Assembly: GCF_012273895.1 (NCBI RefSeq)
Contig: NC_052103.1
Location: forward strand, 3,472,001 to 3,536,000
Reading direction: 5' to 3'
DNA: 64,000 nucleotides
Source: Zerene cesonia
Taxonomy: Eukaryota; Arthropoda; Insecta; Lepidoptera; Pieridae
The position numbers were made by a program, and so were the translations under genes. The notes under the pieces were generated by a model. That model saw only the letters and a list, made by a program, of their open reading frames with translations. It searched no databases and was not told the origin of the DNA. Positions 23,800 through 35,500 of the stretch are shown in pieces (position 1 is the stretch's first letter; each line of letters begins with the position of its first letter).

Positions 23800-23982
23800 T
23801 TTCACCCGCGTAAGTCCGTATCCCGTAGGAATATCGGGATACAAAGTTGCCCATATGTTATCCAGTTGTCCAGCTGTCTACGTGCCAAATTTCATTGCAA
23901 TCGGTTTAGTAGTTTTTGCGTGAAAGAGCAACAAACACAAACACATCCTTACAAACTTTCGCATTTATAATATTAAGTAGGA
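23800..23982 (+). repeat. Short retroelement family A, 5' truncated
   Basis: Starts within the element at TTTCACCCGCGTAAGTCCGT and ends GCATTTATAATATTAAGTAG. Confidence 0.75.
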
Positions 23983-24334
23983 AGTAAGATATCCTAATTG
24001 GTATCAAACGAATCTAAAATTGTTTGTGATTTAACCTTTACAGAATAATAGTATAGACCAAGTGGGGAAATGTGATAGGTACATTACTTCAAAGGAAACG
24101 TGTGCATACGTTTATATATATCCATATGACGTTAATAACTTTAATTATTCAGTAAAAATAATAAGGTAGGCACAGATTACTACATAGTTATAACATAGAG
24201 TATAACGTTGAAAAGTTATTACTGTTTGTATTTAATAGAAATTACTACTTTTTACAGCGGCGAAAACATGAGCGAAATGGAGTGTTTTAAGATATAAGAA
24301 GTAGGATCAATAAATATAAAGCAAACGTTTTCCT

Positions 24335-24635
24335 AGCAGTGGTGGCTCAGTGGTGAGAACCTCGGACTTCAAAATCGATAAGTCGGGGTTCGAGACCGGC
24401 CGAGCGTGCAGGAAATAAATTGATTTTTCAATTTATCTGCGCATGTGGATAACATCACCACTGCTTAAACGGTGAAGGAAAACATCGTGAGGAAACCGAC
24501 ATGTCCAAGAATTAAAAGTTCGACGACATGTGACATCTGCCAACCCGCACTTGGCCAGCGTGGTGGATTATGGCCTGAACCCTCATAGGAGGCCTGTGTC
24601 CCAGCAGTAGGAACATATATAGGCTGATGATGATG
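24335..24635 (+). mobile_element. tRNA-headed SINE family S, full-length copy
   Basis: The head GTGGTGGCTCAGTGGTGAGA resembles a polymerase III A box and GGGGTTCGAGACCGG a B box. The body is TGCGCATGTGGATAACATCA, AACGGTGAAGGAAAACATCG and CACTTGGCCAGCGTGGTGGA. The 3' end CCCAGCAGTAGGAACATATA is followed by GGCTGATGATGATG, a short-tandem 3' end. Reverse or partial copies: 25020-25103, 25452-25757, 28756-28970, 31222-31503 and 33489-33716. Confidence 0.8.
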
Positions 24636-25019
24636 TTTTCCTGAGTATTTATGTAAGTATTATGAAACGCATTTAGACGATATTTTTATAAAAGATTCAT
24701 TATATTAAGTAAAGCTAAATAGCTTTAATTGATGATATGATTTGCGCTTAATCGCCTCTTAACACGTAAACTCGTTACATTGTAAGAACAATTCAATTGA
24801 AAATGCTAAATTAACATTAACAACATATTATTTTCATAATAAATAAAATAAAATTGCATATCCTTTTCCTATTATGAAGTGTAATTATATTAGTCTATGT
24901 ATAGTACGTGGACTAATAAGCAATGAAAAAATCATTAATATATTTACGCATTTTTTATGTTTTACTAATAAGTTTTCTATAACAACGAATTTGGCTATAT
25001 AATTAAACTATCAATAAAA

Positions 25020-25103
25020 CAATTTATTTCCTGCACGCTCGCCCGGTCTCGAAACCCGATTTTGAAGTCCGAGGTTCTCACCACTGAGCCACCACTGCTT
25101 TAA
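25020..25103 (-). repeat. SINE family S, head fragment
   Basis: TTTCCTGCACGCTCGCCCGG to CTGAGCCACCACTGC is the reverse complement of the tRNA-like head of 24335-24635. Confidence 0.7.
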
Positions 25104-25451
25104 TAGATGTTATTATACATATAAACTTTCCTCGTGAATCACTCTGTATATTAAAAAAGCCCCACATAAATCCGTTGCGTAGTTTATAAGATTTAAGCAT
25201 ACATCATAATTTTCCTATAGTTATAATATAGTAATTTTATATTTAAGACCTATATTAAAAGAGACAGAAATGATATTGTTTCATTTTATTTCAATTCTTG
25301 CCAATGGGCCGACATTGCAGTTATATATTAGGCCGAGACTTTACTTTTCCCAAACGTCAGTCAGGTGCAGATGAAATTTTGATAAAGCGAACCTAACCTA
25401 ATGCATTATCGAATGACCATTTCACAATTTAATCTCTAAGTAATTACAATT

Positions 25452-25757
25452 TCATCATCAGCCCATATATGTTCCCACTGCTAGTTCCCACACAGGCCTC
25501 CTATGAGGGTTCAGGCCACAATCCACCATGCTGGCCAAGTGCGGGTTGGCAGATATCACATGCCGTCGAACTTTTGAGTCTTGGACATGCCGCATTCCTC
25601 ACGATGATTCCTTCACCGTTTTAAGCAGTGGTGATGTTATCCCCATGTGCAGATAAATTGAAATATCAATTTATTTCCTGCACGCTCGCCCGGTCTCGAA
25701 GTCCGACTTATCGTTTTTGAAGTCCGAGGTTTTCACCACTGAGCCACCACTGCTTTA
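25452..25757 (-). mobile_element. SINE family S, near full-length, reversed
   Basis: TCATCATCAGCCCATATATG at the left, CACTGAGCCACCACTGCTTT at the right. All internal blocks of 24335-24635 are present in reverse complement, ~0.8 kb away in inverted orientation. Confidence 0.8.
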
Positions 25758-26419
25758 CAATTACAATTTACCGAAAAAGAATGCATTTTACTGTAAGCAT
25801 GTATTTTAATTGTCTATGTATATATATGATTATAATGGTACATGGGCTACTTTTCATCCACCAGACTGAAACTGCAGGGATTTCAGTCATTTATCAAGCT
25901 AATAAAACATAAATTAATTGTGTTTTATCTTAATATTTTACATAGTAAAATATACATGTACAATTATAATATAATTACACGATGTGTATGATTTGCACTA
26001 GGATTACATTATTTTTACATAATTACTTGATGCCTTTTGCTTTGCCTGGTATATAAAAATGGACAGTTAGTGGCAAAAATGCATCATAATGAATAGGTAA
26101 AAGATGTTTTGCCGCGAAAAAAGGAAGTATTTCGCATTAACCCCAACCTCACTATTTATTAACCCCATCATTTACCTCACAATAACCCCATCCTCACTAT
26201 ATATCCTCACCATTCGCTACACTGCGACATGAAAGCACGACAAACAAACAAACGTCCTTCCGCATTAATCATATTATAATTAATATATAACATTTTATTT
26301 ACTTTATAAGGAGGATAGTAAGGATCTTTGTACATTTTAATTACAAAGCGTTTACACAAACATACAGAAACAAGCAATCGATTAATCTCATCTGCTATTG
26401 TCTTCATCAAAGACATTCC

Positions 26420-26457
26420 TATAAAACAGTCTGAGCTTACAGAGAATCCCTCAGATT
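26420..26457 (+). promoter_or_regulatory. Putative core promoter of copy 3
   Basis: TATAAAA at 26420-26426 is followed 33 bases later by TCAGATT at 26451-26457, matching the arthropod initiator (TCAKTY-like). This would give a ~90-base 5' leader before the ATG at 26543. CAGATTATC here is also found 55-63 bases upstream of the copy 1 start. No expression evidence. Confidence 0.5.
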
Positions 26458-26542
26458 ATCAAGTACATATTGAAAACTAACAGCAAAGCTGCTAACCTAT
26501 AATCAGTCTTAATAAATCGGTCTGCGCGGTCACACAAACGAC

Positions 26543-29500
26543 ATGCAAAGACAACAGAATGCATTGTTGCAGTTACATGCAGATACTCCAACACATGTTC
26601 GACGTGAGATTAATATGGATACAAAGCAAGTGAAACAAGCCGTCGATATCCTGAAGGAATGGGTGAAAATGCAGCAGCATTTCAAGAAGAAAGATTTTAG
26701 TCAGTATTTTAATTTTATTTTACCGTTGATTGTTTTTGGGTACTATAAAAAAGAAACTGTAATTACGTTATATATCAAGCTTTGAAACAATGGCTGAGTA
26801 AAATTAAACATAGCTTTCTGCCAGCGGCTTCGCTCGCATGGACTACGAAATTTTGAACTATATTGATTTTCGAAAAAAGGGCATTTTATAATTTTCAACT
26901 TTGATAAAACAATAAACCTATAAATCTGTATTTCATTAGGATTTGTCCAATAGTATCTCGTTTAATGATATATAAGCGATTTTCTTTAATCCCCGATTAC
27001 ATATCGTATGTTAAACCCCTAAAAATATTTTTGTAGCCTAGAGGAGATTTTCATGATAGGCTCATTAACCAATTTATAAAAGTAGCATTTTATTATCTCG
27101 CGGCCTCATTTATATTTCCATCATTGCTGTTAGCTTTATTACGTTTATAAAAAAATATTCCTTGTATATCAATTTAATGCATGTTTCATACACGAGTAGT
27201 GTAGTAAAGGAACTCAAATGTCTTCAGTGCTGATTAGCAAATAACATCCGAGCAGCAAAGCGAAGAATGTCACTAATGTATACAAAAAGTATATTGTATC
27301 TTTATACGCAGATGACGCGTATCTGGAATCTTATTTGATATCATCAAAGGGCTCCATAGAAGAAGCAAAGAAACGTATTGACAAGATGTGTACGATGAGA
27401 ACTCTTTTGCCGCGATTCTTTGAAGTTTATGACGTAAGCAAAGACTTCGGGAATCTATTTGATATTATGTAAGTAAGACATCATTAACCTTAGCATGTTC
27501 TCTTTGGCCTCTGACTTACCTATCGTTATTTTTTGCGGAAGCATACCTATATGGTTTTTGTTATCAGCGCCACGAATTTATTAGTTTTATATAATAGTTT
27601 TTGTTTATCAACTTTGGATTTTCAGAATTTTATTTTAATTATTGTGAAATGTAACGTTTCATAGATTTAAATGAAAATATTTTATTGTCATTCATATTAT
27701 TACTATTTTTTAATAATATTATATTTCGTATTATTTGACACAATTTTCATTCTATTGCAATGAGGACCAAGATTGAATGGCATGGTATCCGTCTTAAAAA
27801 TTACCTTATGCTTATAATCATTGTAATGCGATAAAGCGTCGCTCATTATGATTAGTTAAATTTATAAAAAAATATCCTTTTCTAGGAAAATTGCCGTTCT
27901 CCCAAAATTAACGGACGAACATCACAGAGTATTTATTATTAAAGCCTATGGAAATTTTACAGAATCACTGCATTATACAAACTTTTTTAGATGTGCCCTT
28001 TATGTAAGTAATATAATTTATTAACATTTTTATTGACATCAACTTAATTTATCAGAGTTTGTTATTTGATTACTCCTTGTAATGTAATTTTATTCCATGA
28101 TATTTAAAGAAGAACGGTTTGGAATTAAACAGTCTATTTACACAATAATAAAATGTAATTTGACTTATAATCTTAACTCTTTAATATAATGAGCTGTCAG
28201 ATGATGTTCGTTGGTCTATGAAATAAAGTTTATTAAAAAATTTATTGACCTTAAACACGGTTTTGCCTATTAAAAGGCGACAAAAATATTCAAACACGTT
28301 ATATCTGGATGTAAGGCGATTTTATTGCTTTATTCACAAATCAAACGAAATTTTTAATTCTTCCCATATATGATACAGGGGATGTTGCAGATAAAGTAAA
28401 GTAAGATTGATCGGAATTTATATTAAAACTAGAGGTCCAACCTGGCTTCACCGTCGATGCTTACATTATAGCCTCAGGGATCAAACACACTTCTAACAAT
28501 GTAAACTACCCAGTGGTTCCTGAGAATACAAACACAAAAATTACCTCTTTTTAATTTTAGCGTAGATAAAAAGGACTAATTCTTTAATTTTGACAGATTG
28601 CTGAATATATTAAAGTACACGATTACATAAACAGTTTTCGCATCGTCCAAGATTTGACTGCATTCGACATGATGAAGTTTATTTCAAAATTGAGTCCTGT
28701 CGAATTGAGGCAAGCTTTAAGTATTAGTATGGTAAGAATTTACATGTATACTTGCATCATCATCATCAGCCCATATGTTATCTTCCCGCTGCTGGGACAC
28801 AGGCGTCCTATGAGGCTATAATCCACCATGCTGGTTAAGTGCTGGTTGGCAGATGTCACTTGTCGTCGAACTTTTTTATTCTTGGACATGTCGGTTTCTA
28901 CTCGATATTTCCTTCACAGTTTCGAGCCGTGGTGTATAGATATCCACGTGCGCCGATAAATTGAAAATATATAATTTTCATGGGATTGAGAAATTTTGAA
29001 AGAATAGAAAACCGATGCTACGGTTAGGCAAGAAACGCAGGTTCGAATCCTGCCTCGTGATCAAATTTTTTCTATTCTTTCAAAATTTCTCATTTATAAA
29101 GCATTTCAATGCTATAAAACTAAAAATTAAATTTCATGGGATTTTCACTTGTAGGTGGCTGATGTAATAAGTTATAACTAAGGCCACCCCATTTACACGT
29201 TTATAAAAAATCAGCGATATATAATAATAAATTGTGGTTTAATACATGAATTATAATATATCATATTTAAGATTTTTTTATTTAAATCTTTAGGACTGTT
29301 ACGGGTTAAAAATAAAAGGCATACATTTCATAAGTCAATCAAGAGCAATCGAAACGCTGGTGACCATTGTGAAGCAAGTGTTGAAACCGAAGTTAGCTAA
29401 TCGTATTTTCGTTCATAAAACGCACGATGAAATACTTGATATTATAGGCAAGGATTTGTTACCGGTGGAATTTGGTGGTAATGAAAGGTCTATTAAGGAA

Positions 29501-30868
29501 CTTCATGGTAATATTATTTAATATAGTACTCCTTGTAACCTTGCTAATTAGAACGAATCAATATTTAAAAATAAATCACGACCATAATATGACCTTATTA
29601 TATTATTAAATACATTTGTATTTTTAATATATTTTCTCGATATTAGCGACACAATTATTGACCATTCCTAAATTTTAAGCTACTTGTGTTTTTATTTGAA
29701 TCCAACCTAAGTCATAAATCACAGTACCCAAATTTTTCTTGATTTTTCGAAATATTGAGGTTTTCATTCGCCTGTTTTCGTTTTAAAACCATTTAATTCT
29801 AAAATATCATAGGCGCCAAATGATGTCATTCATACGGTGGAATACATCATTAACTGTGCTAGTTTAGAAAAAAAGTATATATACAAGTAGAAACTGACAT
29901 TGACATAAATATCATCGTAACAAAGACGTCAGAACTTTTTTTGTATCTGATTAAAATTTAGCAAATTCACATCTTTATTCTAACGTATGTATGACGTCAT
30001 TATAACAATTTTCGTTTCAATTTACCTATATTCTTCTAATATATGCAACAAAAAAAAATCGTCTCATGAGCAAAAACAGTTTTTTTTTAAATAAATGTTT
30101 TCAATTGTACAAAGTACTGTACTAATTCTACATTAATAAAATTATAAAAAGTTATATTTATTTGATTTTTGTATGCATTAATTTGATATTCATTCTTTAT
30201 TTCTTAATTGTATCAGACTACTAATTATATTGTTATCACAGTATAAGAAAAAAAGGATACAATAATACGCATTTCTTCTAATAGTAAAAACCGAAAACTT
30301 CCAGACAAAGTCATGGTGGTCACAACTCAATAAAAGTCATTAATATAGTAATGATGAAATCACCCATGTTTGATAACACGAGATAATGATTTGCAACCTC
30401 TCCCAACATAAGTAGTATATACCATTTTTACTATTAGATGTCACTTTTAATTATACACATTACTGATAATAACATATGATACATACAAATGTAAAAATAT
30501 GCCCGCAATCCATAAAAATGTCCCAAGCTGTTAACAACACTGTGTACGTAGCTCGGGCTCGTTCTTCACGCGTCTCGCTCCTTATAACAGGCACTATTAC
30601 ACTATGTAACATCTTCTTTGTTTTTATCTCAAATATTAAATATAAAATAATACTTCTTACAGTGAGCAAACTTTGTATTAATGATAATCTTATCAGTCAG
30701 AAAACTGTTTCAGAAGAATGGGTGAAAGAATTGTCCTCTAAGAAGCACTTGAATTACATGCGTCAAATGTACGAGGCGTGTACCGACGAAAACCTCCGAA
30801 CTCGAGAGAAGTTTAACGAGGATTATGCGGGGATGCCTGGAACATTCCGACTGTTAACTGTGGATTAG
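26543..30868 (+). CDS. CRAL-TRIO domain protein, alpha-TTP-like, array copy 3 (311 aa, 6 exons)
   Basis: Exons: 26543-26699, 27312-27468, 27886-28003, 28597-28731, 29294-29507 and 30714-30868 (TAG stop). Same phases as copy 1; exon 1 is six bases shorter because the KPGE-like segment is reduced to TKQVKQAV. The start MQRQQNALLQLHADTPTHVR is of the copy 1 type. Motifs: SSKGSIEEAKKRID, LPKLTDEHHRVF at the start of the Sec14 domain, EYIKVHDYINSF in exon 4, KIKGIHFISQSRAIE (basic residues K195 and K197), LKPKLANR (K222, R226), LPVEFGG and PGTFRLLTVD. Exons 5 and 6 look closest to copy 6. Introns 4 and 5 carry SINEs and the repeat at 30501-30600. Intron 5 has otherwise nothing recognisable. A TATA-type promoter is proposed upstream. 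Confidence 0.93.
28756..28970 (-). repeat. SINE family S, partial, reversed
   Basis: CATCATCATCAGCCCATATG through CACCATGCTGGTTAAGTGCT to GTGCGCCGATAAATTGA. The tRNA-like head is missing. It lies in intron 4 of copy 3. Confidence 0.7.
28976..29143 (+). mobile_element. tRNA-related SINE with inverted-repeat ends (family P) and 12-bp target duplication
   Basis: The element spans 28988-29131. It opens GAGAAATTTTGAAAGAATAG, and the reverse complement of that ends near 29091. Between them is a tRNA 3' half with a perfect T-arm, GCAGG-TTCGAAT-CCTGC at 29037-29053, followed by CTCGTGATCA. A tail reading AAAGCATTTCAATGCTATAA..AAAAATTAAA follows. TTTCATGGGATT flanks it at 28976-28987 and 29132-29143. 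The second copy is at 34774-34960. Not a complete tRNA gene. It lies in intron 4 of copy 3. Confidence 0.8.
30501..30600 (-). repeat. Dispersed repeat, GAGCCCGAGCTAC family
   Basis: The minus strand reads GAGCCCGAGCTACGTACACA then TGTTGTTAACAGCTTGGGAC. The matching plus-strand copy is at 50930-51010. GC-richer than its surroundings. It lies in intron 5 of copy 3. Family unknown to me. Confidence 0.55.
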
Positions 30869-31166
30869 CATGGAGATATTTTATCATTTATTTAATTAAT
30901 TAAAAAATGACTCTAACAATCACTTTGAACAACTCTTTGAAAGTTTCCAAAGGAAATCAATTGAAACGAATCCATACAAATTGTTTTGACTTATTTATTT
31001 AATTTAATTGTTTGCATTAAATTATAAACTTATTGATTATTTATTTTTATATATAAAAAATGTTTATACTTGCTTTTCCTAAATAAGATTAGTGTAAGTT
31101 GTTTCTTATTCAAAACTTTTCGTTAACGTTTAGGTATGTTATGACAATAATTATTTGACTTACAAC

Positions 31167-31172
31167 AATAAA
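31167..31172 (+). terminator. Polyadenylation signal AATAAA, copy 3
   Basis: Candidate signal ~300 bases after the copy 3 stop codon, just upstream of the SINE at 31222. Confidence 0.4.
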
Positions 31173-31221
31173 ATCTCTTAAAGACAGACTGCATTATTTA
31201 TTTACGTATGTAACTATGTAC

Positions 31222-31503
31222 TGAGCAGTGGTGGCTCAATGGTTAGGACGTCGGACTTCAAAGGAAAAATAGAACTTTCGATTCAAGACCAGGCAAGCGT
31301 GCTAGAAATAAATTGATTTTACATCACAACTTATCGAAACGGTGAAGGAAAACATCGTGAGAAAACCGGCATGTCCAAGAAACAAATGTTAGACTATATA
31401 TGACATCTCCCAGCCCGCATTTGGCCAACGTGGTAGATTATGGCCTGAGCCCTCCCCTGTGTCCAAACCGTGGGATCATATTATAGACTGATAATAATGA
31501 TGA
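31222..31503 (+). mobile_element. SINE family S, full-length but diverged
   Basis: Head GAGCAGTGGTGGCTCAATGG, B-box-like GATTCAAGACC, body AACGGTGAAGGAAAACATCG, end GACTGATAATAATGATG. Confidence 0.75.
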
Positions 31504-31875
31504 ACTAAGTACAATTTGTTTGCATATATATTATGGGTGTTATTTGAAACAAGCCCGTATTGTACACAGTATTTAATAAAATATACGAATATTCGCACGT
31601 CAACACTAAACTGGGTGATTTTATTTTTGGTTTTCTTTCATTTTGTTTTTCCCCTTTTCTGTTAACTGAGCAATCATTGGATAAAGTCATATTGCCACGC
31701 AATTTTCATGTGTATTAAAAAGGCGCGAATTTTTATTTAAGTTTAATAAAAATCTTAAGTTATGGGACATTTATGGGTATGGGAAAAAGAGGAATCTACG
31801 TATATTTTTTAATTCTACCCTAGATTTAGTCATAGTCTAAATTCCAGAGGATTAATTATAACTTTAAAATTAAAA

Positions 31876-31879
<4 letters not shown>

Positions 31880-31935
<56 letters not shown>
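31880..31935. repeat. (TA)n microsatellite, ~28 units
   Basis: Uninterrupted alternating TA tract between copies 3 and 4. Likely length-polymorphic. Confidence 0.95.
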
Positions 31936-31938
<3 letters not shown>

Positions 31939-32534
31939 GTTATGGTTTTTAGTTACAAAAGACGTCCGCTAGGAATTAATTTTGCAATATGGCAACATTA
32001 AGTACGTCTAAAAGATTCCGTAGGTTTGTTAAAGGATGTTGTTTTTAATATTTACTACTGCGTACATGGTTGGGAATTGGAGGAGGTACATGGAAGGAAT
32101 TGGATGAGGTTTTGGCAGAATATCCATTTCTGTAAAACTATATACAGATTTTTTCCATAGAAAAAACATGTAATAAAATAAATAAAAAAAAATTTAGGAC
32201 AGCAGAAATCGCCGGATTAAATAAGTTTGAGTATCAGTCTTCATACTACTAATATCTTCATAAACACGCGGACGAAATTGCGGTCAGCAATAAATCTTAT
32301 TAAACCGAATAATGAAAGTACCCTTTAACATTTGTGATATTGAAAATACTGAAATTAAAATATTCAACATAATCTTAACCATACAAAATATTCGTGTAAT
32401 ATTAATTCGTGTAATATAATATATATGGCAAACATAAACATTTATGGAAATGACACGATTCGTGATAATGCATAAGATATTAGAAGTGTAGTTGCTTTAG
32501 AATTAATTACGAAAATATACAAAAATATCCTCAA

Positions 32535-35500
32535 ATGGAATTTATACCGGATAACGAAATTTTAGAATTCAAACCTGATACATTGGAAACTGTGAGGAGA
32601 AATATAAATTTATATAAACCTGGTGAAATGAAAGCGGCTATTGAAATTTTAAAGGAATGGATACAACAGCAACCACATCTAAGGAAAAAGGATTTTAGTA
32701 AGATTTTATAATTTCTTTGCACATATAATCCTGCCTTAGATTACGACAGTGAATTTATGAAATCAAAAATGTATTTTATGATATATATGTATTTTGTTTT
32801 ATCTATGAAATCAGAATCTTTTACTCGGTATTCATTATCAACCCTTAATATTAATTGTTTTTGCATCATGTGCTACTGGCAGAGTTAAATTTTTCATAAT
32901 ATTATATTATACCTTCGAATTACACTTACCCTAATTGAAGTTTTAACAGTATTATGTGAATACTAGCTGCGCCCCGCGGTTTCACCCGCGTAAGTCCGTA
33001 TCCCGTAGCAATATCGGGATAAAAAGTTTCCTATATATTATTCCAGTTGTCCAGGTGTCTACGTACCAAATTTCATTGCAATCTGTTCAGCAGTTTTTGC
33101 GTGAAAGAGCAACAAACACAACAAACTTTCGCATTTGTGACATTAGTAGGAAGTAGGATAAGATAGTAGGATAGGATAGGAAGTAGGATTATTATGTTTT
33201 ATAGTAGACAATATCAGTCTCTCAGTTAAATCCACTGAATATATATTTTTAAATTATAGGTGATTTCTTCATAGAGACATCAATCGTCGGATCGAAAGGA
33301 TCGATTGAGAAAGCTAAAACACAAATTGATAAATTTTGCACAATGAGAACATTGCTGCCACACTTTTATGGTGAATTTAATGTAAAAAAAGACTTTGATT
33401 TGCTGTTTAGATCATCGTAAGTATACAATATGGAACAGAACTTTCTTGTATTTGCTGTTATACATTTGTAAGTCCAGAAAAATTCAGGGATTCGAGACCA
33501 GACGAGCGTGCATGAAAAAATTTATGATTCAATTTATCTGCGCACTATCTACATCATAACTATTTGAAAGGGTATAGAAAAACATTGTTAGAACATCGGC
33601 ATGTCCAAGAATCAATAGTTCGACGACATGTGATGCACACAGACACTTAGCCAGCGTGGTGGATTATCGCCTTAACTGTCATAGATCCTTCCCACTGAAC
33701 ATAATATAATAATGATGGCATGTGATAATATTTCACAGAAGACGAAGAGGAGGAAAATCTATAATTTCAATTCTTATTTCAGTTACTCCGTAATATTGCC
33801 AAAGCAAAGTAATGATGGCCACAGAGTATATTTGGTTAAATTTTTTGAAAAAATCGAGAGTACATCACATTTTTTTAATTTATATAGATATGCCATCATA
33901 GTAAGTAACTCTTTATTGAATAAATATTATCACAGAATAATATATAATATAGTCTTTGTTGAAAGCAAATAATTGAAACTCAATGTTATACATGTCAAAA
34001 CGACAAAAGACGACCTCCTTGTTAACTGTAAGCATATATTCCTACGAAGAAATATGCTCATCATTTTAAATGTAGACAAATAGTTGGAGGAACTTTTAAA
34101 TAACAGTTTTGAATTCCAAAACGTTATGTACAATTCTCTCATTCTGCTTGAAAATTTAAAAACTGTTGCAAAATTTGCAATTTCCATTATTGATGTTAAA
34201 TTATTATAGTTGGCGGAATATACAAAATCTCACGATTACATCGAAAGTTTCCAATTTATATTAGATCTGAGAACTGCAAACATGAGCGATTTTGTGACCA
34301 AAGTAAATTTAGTGGAATTGAAACAAGCGATTACAATATTTGTGGTAAGTCAACCAAACTCGTGGCTTTGTCTTTTTTTTTCATAGCGGGCAACTGAGCT
34401 GGTGGTTCGCCTAATGATAAACGATGACCACGGTCCATGAACATTCGAAAAGGTAGGCCTCTATGAATGCGCTGTCCGCTTTTATGGGGAAAGGATAAAG
34501 AATGGATTGATGACTGGAAAGGAGGAATGGATTGGGAAGGGTGGGGAAAAACACAGGGGCCTCCGGTAGTAGTAGTATGCTACTATTTCAGGCCGGTCTT
34601 CTGTGGGGATGCGGTAATTCCCCGATGCGAGCTGGCTCAATTCGTGCCGAAGTGTGCTCGCCTCCCACAATGATGATAAAGTATAAAGATGAACAAGTTA
34701 AATTTTACTCAGCTTTGTTATCAAGCTGGGATTAATTTACAACCTTACGTAGATTCTAATTAATTTAAAGCCAGAAATTTTGAAAGAATAGAAAAATTTG
34801 ATCACGAGGCAGGATTCGAACCTGCGTATCTTGCCTAACAGTTTGCTACGGTTAGGCAAGATACGCAGGTTCGAATCCTGCCTCGTGATCAAATTTTTCT
34901 ATTCTTTCAAAATTTCTCATTTTATAAAGCATTTCAATGCTATGAAACTAAAAATTAAATTTAATTTAAAGCCATTTTTAAAAAACACATTCAATAAAAT
35001 TAATGAAATCAAATTTTTCGCTCTAGCATTGTTACGGGCTGCGCCTGATAGGGATTTATATAATATCAACATCAAAACTAGTAGATGTGTTTATTGGCCT
35101 CTTGAATCAAATTCTTAAGCCAAAAATAATGAGTCGTCTACACTATTATCAAGATTGTAAGGAACTTCTACGCATCATTGGTAATAACGTTTTACCAATT
35201 GAATTAGAGGGCACTGAACGATCAATTCGTGATATTCAGAGTAAGTCTTAGATTTAGTGTAATATTGGAACAATTTTTTATAATTTTGATTTATTGCATT
35301 TTTTATACAACCGTTATTTATTAATTATACTCATGCCCGATGTTGAAGTATTTTATATCATAAAATATCACACACGATTTGTACTTACAAATGAAGTAGC
35401 TTATCGTTTGGCTTTAGAAATACGGATAGAATATTTAGGTTTAGCGTTACATTTACATAATAAGGATTTTAGCTCTTATCTATACTAATGTAATGACCTT

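Larger units (their letters stand above)
21623..26542. other. Intergenic region, copy 2 to copy 3 (4.9 kb)
   Basis: Contains five short retroelements (listed separately) and AT-rich sequence. No exon resembling the array genes or any other protein family was found on either strand. Small frames such as 22239-22448 and 22979-23182 have no recognisable similarity. A loose repeat AACCCCA(A/T)CCTCACTAT occurs around 26139-26205, just upstream of the copy 3 promoter. Confidence 0.6.
30869..32534. other. Intergenic region, copy 3 to copy 4 (1.7 kb)
   Basis: Contains the copy 3 3' UTR with AATAAA at 31167-31172, SINE 31222-31503 and the (TA)n tract 31880-31935. The rest is AT-rich DNA leading to copy 4. 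AATATAATATATATGG at ~32414-32429 could serve as a TATA region, but no clear initiator is seen. Confidence 0.55.

Noticed and set aside
30476..30713. N-terminal extension of the copy 3 last-exon frame
   Set aside because: The frame upstream of 30714 is repeat-containing intron. A normal acceptor (TTTCAG at 30708-30713) and family phase place the exon start at 30714.
33712..33972. 86-codon frame taken as a separate gene
   Set aside because: It is exon 3 of array copy 4 (33783-33900) read through both splice sites.
34797..34912. Possible functional tRNA gene(s), from a perfect T-arm and B box
   Set aside because: Only a T-arm and part of an acceptor stem are present, mirrored in a palindrome. 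No D-arm or anticodon stem forms, and the sequence lies within a TSD-bounded SINE.
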